Below the pieces are notes generated by a model. That model was not told where the DNA came from, did not search any database, and was given only the letters and a program-made list of their open reading frames with translations. The translations under genes and the position numbers were made by a program. DNA of 9,030 bases from an uncultured Clostridia bacterium (lineage in GTDB: Bacteria; Bacillota; Clostridia; TANB77; CAG-508): assembly GCA_944388615.1 (NCBI GenBank), contig CALXJL010000057.1, positions 1-9,030 of the forward strand, read 5' to 3'. Positions 1 to 5,595 of the stretch are shown one piece after another; position 1 is the first letter of the stretch, and every line of letters begins with the position of its first letter.

Positions 1-77
1 TAATATATTTATATTAACTTCACATAATATTGATGTGTTGCATCAAATTTATTAATATTCAATTTTAAGCGTTATTC

Positions 78-142
78 GATAGTGTAAAATAAAGTGCATA
101 AGTTTTGGTACCTTTAACTTACACACTTTATTTTACACTATC
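78..142. repeat. 65-bp near-perfect palindrome, possibly a degenerate IS256-type element or MITE
   Basis: Two 19-base arms are exact inverted repeats: GATAGTGTAAAATAAAGTG at 78-96 and CACTTTATTTTACACTATC at 124-142. After two mismatched positions the pairing resumes for six bases (TAAGTT 99-104 with AACTTA 116-121), leaving an 11-base loop that holds the palindrome GGTACC. The arm sequence, starting GATAGTGTAAA and running inward to a TAAGT-like stretch, resembles from memory the terminal inverted repeats of IS256-family elements in Firmicutes. The outer ends face outward, so this looks like two element ends with the interior deleted rather than a circle junction. No 8-9 bp target duplication is seen in the flanks (CGTTATTC on the left, ACTTTGAG on the right). 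It lies 36 bp beyond the spoIVA stop. A purely structural role at the 3' end of the spoIVA transcript is an alternative; neither strand has a U-tract after the stem. Confidence 0.75.
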
Positions 143-168
143 ACTTTGAGTAGTAATGTCCTCAAAGT
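143..168 (-). terminator. Small hairpin just downstream of spoIVA, weak terminator candidate
   Basis: ACTTTGAG (143-150) and CTCAAAGT (161-168) form a perfect 8-bp stem with a 10-base loop, beginning about 10 bases past the spoIVA stop codon. There is no run of T after the stem in the minus direction (the next bases are GATAGTGT), so it is not a canonical intrinsic terminator. It sits directly against the large palindrome at 78-142, and the two together may define the transcript end. No better terminator for spoIVA is visible. Confidence 0.35.
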
Positions 169-178
169 TCATTTTCTT

Positions 179-1660
179 TTATAGTATTATACAAATTAAT
201 CCGCCACTACCTTCATTTATTATGCGTTCTAGTGTATCTTGCAGTTTACTTTGAGCATCCTCAGGCATGTGACTTAGTTTATTTTGCAATCCCTCGTTAA
301 CAAGTTCGTGCAAGCTTTTTCCAAATATATTTGATTCCCATATTTTTTTAGGATCTGATTCAAATTCTGAAAGAAGATATTTTACAAGCTCTTCAGATTG
401 TTTTTCACTTCCAACAATAGGAGAGACTTCTGTTTCGATATCAGCTCTTATCATATGTATTGAAGGAGCTTTAGCTTTTAGTTTTACTCCAAATCTTGAA
501 CCTTGTTTTACCATTTCTGGTTCATCTAATATAAGTTCTTCCATAGAAGGAGTGACAATACCATATCCTTTGGCTTTTACTTCTTCTAGGGCATATGATA
601 TTTTATCATATTCTTTTTTAGAATTAGCTAAATCTGTTATAATAGAAAATAAGTCTCCTTCATTAGTAATAGATATTCCAGAGATTTCACTTAGTACCTT
701 ATAGAATAAGTCATCTAAAAGATCAATCTCAACATTTACACAGCCACTACCAAGTTGAACTTCATTAACAAAACTTTTACTTATAATCTGCGTTTTCTGA
801 ATTTTTTCCATACCTATAGAAATTTGTCTTAAATATTTTACATTATTAAAAGCATCTTTAATTTCAGTATATAATTCTTTTTTCAACCAATGATCATAAG
901 ATAATCCATCAACCCATTTTGGAAAATTAATATTAACTCTTTCAATAGGGAATTCATAAAGAATTCTTGAAAAAATATCATTTATATTATTTAAGTCCAT
1001 ATTAGCACAATCTGTAGGAATTACAGGTGCTTCATATTTTTCTTCTAATTTTTGTGCAAGTGTTTTTGTATAATCTGAATAAGCATCATTGGAATTAAGC
1101 AAAATTACAAAAGGTTTATTAAGAGCCTTTAATTCAGATACAACTCTTTCTTCAGCTTCAATATAATCTTGCCTTGGAATATCTGTTATAGAACCATCTG
1201 TGGTAACTAAAATACCAATAGTTGAATGTTCTTCAATAACCTTTTTTGTTCCAATTTCAGCAGCAACTTCAAAAGGAATTTCATCATCTGACCAAGGGGT
1301 TTTTACCATTCTAGGCATATCATCTTCCAAATATCCAATTGCATTATCAACTAAATAACCTACACAATCTACTAATCTAGTTTTTAGTTTTATGTTTTCA
1401 CCAATTGTAATTTCAACAGCTTCATTAGGTATAAATTTTGGCTCAGTAGTCATTATAGTTCTACCACCAGCACTTTGTGGGAGTTCATCTCTAGCACGTT
1501 CCTTTTTATATTCGTTATCTATATTAGGAATAACCAATAAGTCCATAAAACGTTTTATAAAAGTTGATTTCCCAGTTCTTACAGGGCCAACAACCCCTAC
1601 ATAGATATCTCCATCTGTACGTTCGGATATATCTTGGTATAATCTCAAATTTTCTTCCAT
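179..1660 (-). CDS. spoIVA: Stage IV sporulation protein A (spore coat morphogenetic ATPase)
   Basis: A 493-residue protein, essentially the usual family length (B. subtilis SpoIVA is 492). In the family, SpoIVA is made in the mother cell, is anchored to the forespore surface by SpoVM, and uses ATP to polymerise into the basement layer of the spore coat; it is also needed for cortex assembly. Visible here: a P-loop GPVRTGKS at residues 25-32; the TIMTTEPKF segment at 68-76, whose paired threonines (71-72) match the family's sensor threonines; a Walker B-like RLVDCVGY at 95-102 with Asp98; and the typical C-terminus GGLICIIL, in the region the family uses for SpoVM/membrane association. The ATG at 1660 is supported by AAGGAGG ten bases upstream (1671-1677, minus strand). 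The gene is monocistronic as far as can be seen: the gene upstream ends in a terminator, and a possible sigma-E-type promoter lies at 1683-1712. No frameshift or missing key residue was noticed. Confidence 0.97.
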   Translation of the reverse strand: MEENLRLYQDISERTDGDIYVGVVGPVRTGKSTFIKRFMDLLVIPNIDNEYKKERARDELPQSAGGRTIMTTEPKFIPNEAVEITIGENIKLKTRLVDCVGYLVDNAIGYLEDDMPRMVKTPWSDDEIPFEVAAEIGTKKVIEEHSTIGILVTTDGSITDIPRQDYIEAEERVVSELKALNKPFVILLNSNDAYSDYTKTLAQKLEEKYEAPVIPTDCANMDLNNINDIFSRILYEFPIERVNINFPKWVDGLSYDHWLKKELYTEIKDAFNNVKYLRQISIGMEKIQKTQIISKSFVNEVQLGSGCVNVEIDLLDDLFYKVLSEISGISITNEGDLFSIITDLANSKKEYDKISYALEEVKAKGYGIVTPSMEELILDEPEMVKQGSRFGVKLKAKAPSIHMIRADIETEVSPIVGSEKQSEELVKYLLSEFESDPKKIWESNIFGKSLHELVNEGLQNKLSHMPEDAQSKLQDTLERIINEGSGGLICIIL

Positions 1661-1682
1661 TAAAATATAACCTCCTTAAATG

Positions 1683-1712
1683 TTTGTACAATACTTTTAT
1701 TAATATATATTA
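1683..1712 (-). promoter_or_regulatory. Possible sigma-E-type promoter for spoIVA
   Basis: On the minus strand, TAATATA (1706-1712) and TGTACAAA (1683-1690) are separated by 15 bases. They resemble the mother-cell sigma-E consensus (KMATATT, 14-15 bases, CATACAnT): six of seven positions in the upstream box and the central TACA of the downstream box. spoIVA is a sigma-E gene in B. subtilis, so the placement makes sense. The region is extremely AT-rich, so a chance match is quite possible. Confidence 0.35.
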
Positions 1713-1740
1713 ATGGAAAAAAAATATATTACTAAAAACT

Positions 1741-1772
1741 AAAAAAAGATAGAAACTTTTTTAGTTTCTACC
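1741..1772 (-). terminator. Intrinsic terminator overlapping the stop codon of the HExxH gene
   Basis: Reading the minus strand, GGTAGAAACT (1763-1772) pairs with AGTTTCTATC (1748-1757) over ten base pairs including one G-U, with a five-A loop, followed directly by seven T (1741-1747). The TAA stop of the upstream gene (1761-1763) lies at the loop side of the stem, so the last codons form the 5' arm. This separates the gene from spoIVA. Confidence 0.85.
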
Positions 1773-2867
1773 TTTAATTATATCAATAATACGATCTTTT
1801 GTATTATTTGAAAGAATTTTAATTTTATTCATTGCTCTTACTAATTTACTTTCTTTTACTGGAACAAGGAATAGACTTTCTACAACATTAGATATATCTT
1901 CAAATTTACCATCTAATTTAGCCATCATATCTATATAGAAGTTATTATAGAAATTGTATCCTTCAACAGTTCCAAGTAAACCTTTATAATTATATAGTTT
2001 CTTTCTAAAATACTCAACTTCGGCAGTTGATTTTAGAACTTTATATTGTCTATTAAAATAAGATGATATAATTAAGTTTTGTGTTGATATAAATAATGAT
2101 GTTATTCTATCTTTATTATGAGAGATAAGTTTACCTATTATTTGTGATGCATTAATACTCATATCTTTACTTTCTAATTTGTTGTTCAAGTTTATTAATT
2201 TTTCTTCAGCTATAGAAATTAAATCTAAATTCTTTTGAATTTTATAAAAATTACTTTTACCACATAAATCTATAAACTTATTTTTAAAATTATCAGTACA
2301 ATTTAATGTACTACTAAACAATAACTTTTCACCAGCAATATAAGCCATCTGATGAACTAGGTTACATATTAGTGGGTAGTAATTAGGACTTATAGTATTT
2401 AATGTTATTCCATAATATTTTACTGTGTCAAATTTAGCATCTAAAGCACGTGATGTCATAAGTTGTACAGCAGCCTCATTAAATGCCATTCCATATATTT
2501 TAAAATCTGTAAAAGATGCTAATCCCAATCTTGTTAATTGATTTTTTCTATTTTTTCTTTCTTGTAAATGATGAATAAATTCATGTACAGCTAAATCTTG
2601 TAATTTATTAAAATCAGTTCCTTCTTTAAAATAAAGGGAAGAATTTTTATAAAAATAACTAGCTTCAGACATTCCGTCAGGCATTTTTGCAATATACATT
2701 GGAGTATGAGACATAATTGCGAATAGATCATTATAATTTAAATTTAAGTAAGTGAATTTAGAAGACAATTTACGAGCAACAAAATTTGAAATGGTATTTA
2801 CACTAAGAGTATCTAGAGTACCAATTACTTGAATATTGTCTTTTTTTAAATCAGCTTCATATTCCAT
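1761..2867 (-). CDS. Uncharacterised protein with HExxH zinc-protease motif
   Basis: A 368-residue protein that I do not recognise as a named family. The clearest signal is AVHEFIHHLQE around residues 93-103: His95, Glu96 and His99 fit the zinc-metallopeptidase motif HExxH. The segment FNEAAVQLMTSRA at 129-141 places Glu131 about 32 residues later, a position compatible with the third zinc ligand of a gluzincin. These are inferences from motif and spacing. The rest is Lys/Asn/Ile-rich with no recognised domain; I see no signal peptide, transmembrane segment or coiled coil, so it is probably cytoplasmic. The C-terminal 30 residues are basic (…RIIDIIKGRN). The start ATG at 2867 has a moderate Shine-Dalgarno (AAAGGGATG, 2876-2884). 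The gene lies 119 bp after leuS with a possible promoter of its own and ends in an intrinsic terminator before spoIVA. Nearness to spoIVA alone does not establish a sporulation role. Confidence 0.88.
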   Translation of the reverse strand: MEYEADLKKDNIQVIGTLDTLSVNTISNFVARKLSSKFTYLNLNYNDLFAIMSHTPMYIAKMPDGMSEASYFYKNSSLYFKEGTDFNKLQDLAVHEFIHHLQERKNRKNQLTRLGLASFTDFKIYGMAFNEAAVQLMTSRALDAKFDTVKYYGITLNTISPNYYPLICNLVHQMAYIAGEKLLFSSTLNCTDNFKNKFIDLCGKSNFYKIQKNLDLISIAEEKLINLNNKLESKDMSINASQIIGKLISHNKDRITSLFISTQNLIISSYFNRQYKVLKSTAEVEYFRKKLYNYKGLLGTVEGYNFYNNFYIDMMAKLDGKFEDISNVVESLFLVPVKESKLVRAMNKIKILSNNTKDRIIDIIKGRN

Positions 2868-2921
2868 TGTATTTTCATCCCTTTCTTTATTAAGTTCTAA
2901 TATAATAATTAATTCTATTAT

Positions 2922-2950
2922 ATACTATAATCTGACAAAATATATTACAA
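2922..2950 (-). promoter_or_regulatory. Possible promoter for the HExxH gene
   Basis: On the minus strand a -35-like TTGTAA (2945-2950) is followed after 17 bases by a -10-like TAGTAT (2922-2927). A TATAAT also occurs just downstream (2917-2922), but no matching -35 box was found at the proper distance. It lies within the 119-bp gap between the leuS stop and the HExxH gene. AT-richness makes false matches likely, and transcription from leuS is the alternative because no terminator is seen after leuS. Confidence 0.35.
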
Positions 2951-2986
2951 ACATATTAAATTATCATTTCATTATTATTACGAAAA

Positions 2987-5398
2987 CTATTTTATTACAA
3001 TATTGTAAATTTTGTTTTTTACATAGATTTCTTTTATTATGTTTTTACCTGAAATTAAAGATTTAAGTACATCATTTTGTTCAATTATCTTTTTAACATC
3101 TTCTTGTGTAGAATCTAGAGGTATCTGTATAGTTTGTTTTACTTTTCCATTTATTTGAACTGGAAGTTCTATACTTTCATCTATTGTTTTAGATTCATCA
3201 TATTTAGGCCATGAAGTTTCTGCTATAGTTACATTAGAAATCTTACTATATAATTCTTCTGTAATGTGTGGTGCAAAAGGATTTAGCAATTGTAAAAATG
3301 TTTTGAATTCTGCAATATTAATTCTTTTTAATTTGTAAAATTCATTAACCATTGTCATAAATGTAGCTACAGAAGTATTAAATTTCATTTCCTCAATATC
3401 TTCAGAAACTTTTTTAATAGCCTTATGAATCATTTTTTCAAATTCAGGAGAATATGTGTCTCCTTCTACTAAAATATCTTGAAGAGACCATACTCTATCT
3501 AAGAATTTTGAACATCCACGTATACTATCCATAGACCATGGAGCAGCCCCGTCAAATGGTCCTATAAACATTTCATATACTCTAAAAGTATCTGCACCAA
3601 AATCACGAACAATGTCATCTGGATTTACAATATTTCCTTTAGATTTAGACATTTTTTCACCATTATCGCCAAGTATCATACCATGAGAAGTTCTTTTAAA
3701 ATAAGGTTCTTTAGTAGGAACAACACCAATATCATATAAAAATTTATGCCAGAATCTTGAATAAAGTAGGTGAAGGGTAGTATGTTCCATTCCACCATTA
3801 TACCAATCTACTGGAGACCAATATTCAAGAGCCTGTTTTGAAGCAAGTTCTTTATCATTATGTGGATCCATGTAACGTAGGAAATACCAAGATGATCCAG
3901 CCCATTGAGGCATGGTGTCTGTTTCTCTTTTTGCAGGTTTACCACAATGTGGGCAAGTAGTAGAGATCCAATCAGTTTGTTTTGCAAGAGGAGATTCGCC
4001 ATTTTCTCCAGGTTCGAAATTTTCAACCTCAGGTAAAACAAGAGGAAGTTCAGATTCAGGTATAGGAACCCAACCACATTCTTCACAATAAACCATAGGT
4101 ATTGGTTCACCCCAATAACGTTGACGAGAAAATACCCAATCACGTAATTTATAATTTACTTTTTTTGTACCAATATTATTTTTTTCTAAATAGCTGATAA
4201 CTTTTTCCTTTGCCTCAGATACTTGCATACCATTTAAAAATCCAGAGTTAATTAATACTCCTGTTTCAACATCTGTATATGCTTCTTTAGATAGATCCAC
4301 ATTTTTTCCATCTACTACTTGAATAATAGGTAGTCCAAATTTTTTAGCAAATTCAAAATCACGACTATCATGTGCTGGAACAGCCATAATTGCACCTGTT
4401 CCATAAGTAATTAAAACATAATCTGATACCCAAATTGGAATTTGTTTTCCAGTAAGAGGATTTATTGCAGTAATTCCTTTTATTTCCACACCAGTTTTTT
4501 CTTTATTTAATTCAGATCTTTCGAAATCTGATTTTAAGCTAGATTTATTTTTATATTCAATTATTTCATCCATATTTGTAATTTTACTAGATAGTTTGTC
4601 TATTATAGGGTGTTCTGGTGCAACAACCATATAAGTAGCACCAAATAAAGTATCTGGTCTTGTAGTATAAATTAAAAGTTCTTCGTCCTCACCATCTATT
4701 TTAAATTTGACTTCAGCACCTTCACTACGACCAATCCAATTTTTTTGTTGTATTTTTATTTTCTCTAAAAATTCTGTATCATCTAAATCATTAATTAAAC
4801 GTTCAGCATAATCTGTAATTTTTAACATCCATTGACTTTTTTCTTTTTGAACAACTGGGCTGCCACATCTTTCACAAACACCATTTACAACTTCTTCATT
4901 TGCAAGCCCAACTTTACAACCTGTACAATAATTTATTGGCATTGTTGCTTTATATGCTAGTCCTTTTTTATATAATTGTATAAAAATCCATTGTGTCCAT
5001 TTATAATAATTTGGATCTGTAGTATTTATTTCACGAGAAAAAAAAAAAAAAAAACCTAATGATTTAAGTTGTTCTCTAAAATGATTTATATTTTGCTCTG
5101 TTATAATTCTTGGATGAATATGATTTTTTATTGCATAATTTTCTGCAGGTAAACCAAATGCATCAAAACCAATAGGGTATAAGACATTATATCCTTCCAT
5201 TCTTCTTTTTCTTGCAATTATATCTAAAGCTGTATAGCTTCTAGGATGTCCAACATGTAATCCTTGGCCAGATGGATATGGAAATTCTATTAATCCATAC
5301 CATTTTTTCATTGTATAATCATCTTTGGCATTAAATGTTCTTTCTTTATACCATTTTTCTTGCCATTTTTTTTCTATTTCTTTATAATTGTATGACAT
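2987..5398 (-). CDS. leuS: Leucyl-tRNA synthetase (bacterial type, class Ia)
   Basis: Charges tRNA-Leu with leucine in the cytoplasm and is essential for translation. With the ATG at 5398 it has 803 residues, close to the B. subtilis enzyme (804). Family features in order: PYPSGQGLHVGHP (40-52) with the HIGH-type HVGH at 48-51; IGFDAFGLPAE (76-86); a zinc-type pair CTGC/CERC (158-161, 175-178); NWIGRSEG (220-227); the CP1 editing domain with TTRPDT (245-250) and HDSRD (343-347); LRDWVFSRQRYWGEPIPM (418-435); a second Cys pair CEEC/CPHC (438-441, 482-485); and KMSKSKGN (582-589). The start is set by AAAGGGG seven bases upstream (5406-5412); a 14-residue upstream in-frame extension from 5440 has no family support. 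The oddity is residues 116-120: Phe5, encoded in a T17 run, where relatives read F-S-Y-D-W before S/D-R-E-I-N-T-T-D-P. The length is conserved but the motif is lost, so either the enzyme is abnormal or the base calls are wrong there. Confidence 0.97.
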   Translation of the reverse strand: MSYNYKEIEKKWQEKWYKERTFNAKDDYTMKKWYGLIEFPYPSGQGLHVGHPRSYTALDIIARKRRMEGYNVLYPIGFDAFGLPAENYAIKNHIHPRIITEQNINHFREQLKSLGFFFFFSREINTTDPNYYKWTQWIFIQLYKKGLAYKATMPINYCTGCKVGLANEEVVNGVCERCGSPVVQKEKSQWMLKITDYAERLINDLDDTEFLEKIKIQQKNWIGRSEGAEVKFKIDGEDEELLIYTTRPDTLFGATYMVVAPEHPIIDKLSSKITNMDEIIEYKNKSSLKSDFERSELNKEKTGVEIKGITAINPLTGKQIPIWVSDYVLITYGTGAIMAVPAHDSRDFEFAKKFGLPIIQVVDGKNVDLSKEAYTDVETGVLINSGFLNGMQVSEAKEKVISYLEKNNIGTKKVNYKLRDWVFSRQRYWGEPIPMVYCEECGWVPIPESELPLVLPEVENFEPGENGESPLAKQTDWISTTCPHCGKPAKRETDTMPQWAGSSWYFLRYMDPHNDKELASKQALEYWSPVDWYNGGMEHTTLHLLYSRFWHKFLYDIGVVPTKEPYFKRTSHGMILGDNGEKMSKSKGNIVNPDDIVRDFGADTFRVYEMFIGPFDGAAPWSMDSIRGCSKFLDRVWSLQDILVEGDTYSPEFEKMIHKAIKKVSEDIEEMKFNTSVATFMTMVNEFYKLKRINIAEFKTFLQLLNPFAPHITEELYSKISNVTIAETSWPKYDESKTIDESIELPVQINGKVKQTIQIPLDSTQEDVKKIIEQNDVLKSLISGKNIIKEIYVKNKIYNIVIK
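5038..5054. other. 17-base A homopolymer inside leuS
   Basis: Seventeen consecutive A on the plus strand (T on the coding strand) cover the last base of Gly115, five TTT codons for Phe116-120 and the first base of Ser121 of leuS. It is the longest homopolymer in the window. The reading frame stays open on both sides, and the number of residues equals that of the normal family motif, so twelve bases appear replaced by T rather than inserted. Confidence 0.99.
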
Positions 5399-5405
5399 AA
5401 AAATA

Positions 5406-5412
5406 CCCCTTT
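5406..5412 (-). promoter_or_regulatory. leuS ribosome binding site deciding the start
   Basis: Minus-strand AAAGGGG lies seven bases before the ATG at 5398. It argues for MSYNYKEIEKKW as the true N-terminus, which also aligns with B. subtilis LeuRS (MSFQHKEIEKKW), rather than the in-frame ATG 14 codons upstream. Confidence 0.85.
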
Positions 5413-5444
5413 CTGTTACCTTTTTAGGCATAATAAACAAAGAT

Positions 5445-5473
5445 ATTATACTACAAAAGAATTGGAAAATAAA
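5445..5473 (-). promoter_or_regulatory. Likely leuS promoter
   Basis: A perfect -10 hexamer TATAAT on the minus strand (5445-5450) lies about 47 bases before the chosen leuS start. At 17 bases upstream the -35 position reads TTTATT (5468-5473), a poor match to TTGACA. The leader between this promoter and the start is too short for a T-box, and no T-box antiterminator motif is visible. Confidence 0.5.
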
Positions 5474-5481
5474 GGGAAAAT

Positions 5482-5493
5482 AAGAAATTTCTT
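5482..5493. repeat. 12-bp palindrome between the leuS and pgi promoters
   Basis: AAGAAATTTCTT is a perfect palindrome lying 17 bp upstream of the pgi -35 box and just upstream of the leuS -35 position. It could be an operator shared by the two divergent genes, but it is simple AT-rich sequence and may be chance. Confidence 0.3.
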
Positions 5494-5510
5494 TATCTTA
5501 AAAATTTCCA

Positions 5511-5538
5511 TTGACGTTATATGACAAAATATGATAAT
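5511..5538 (+). promoter_or_regulatory. pgi promoter (sigma-A type)
   Basis: TTGACG (5511-5516) and GATAAT (5533-5538) are spaced 16 bases apart, each with five of six consensus positions. A start of transcription near 5545 would give a leader of about 50 bases ending in the AGGAGG at 5581-5586. Confidence 0.65.
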
Positions 5539-5595
5539 ATTTTGGTATCAAAAACAATGAGAAGCAATATAATAATACAAAGGAGGAAATAATAA

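Noticed and set aside
30..46. Small hairpin TTGATG/CATCAA near the left edge
   Set aside because: The stem is only 6 bp, with no T-run and no associated gene in view; common by chance in AT-rich DNA.
90..172. Minus-strand 14-codon frame (ATG at 172, peptide beginning MNFEDITT) between spoIVA and the palindrome
   Set aside because: It has no ribosome binding site, is very short, and runs through the hairpin and palindrome; most likely chance.
1392..1604. Plus-strand open frame of 70 codons opposite spoIVA
   Set aside because: It lies wholly within spoIVA, covering the P-loop region in antisense, with no ribosome binding site or recognisable protein.
2836..3066. Plus-strand open frame of 76 codons with hydrophobic, membrane-like residues
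   Set aside because: It spans the antisense of two gene ends and an AT-rich gap; its hydrophobicity follows from T-rich sequence, and no ribosome binding site precedes it.
3808..4143. Minus-strand open frame of 111 codons inside leuS
   Set aside because: It is an out-of-frame reading of leuS, whose own frame carries all the family motifs.
5399..5595. T-box riboswitch ahead of leuS, as found in many Firmicutes
   Set aside because: The likely promoter leaves a leader of only about 40 bases and no T-box antiterminator core (GGTGG…CCGCG-like) is present.
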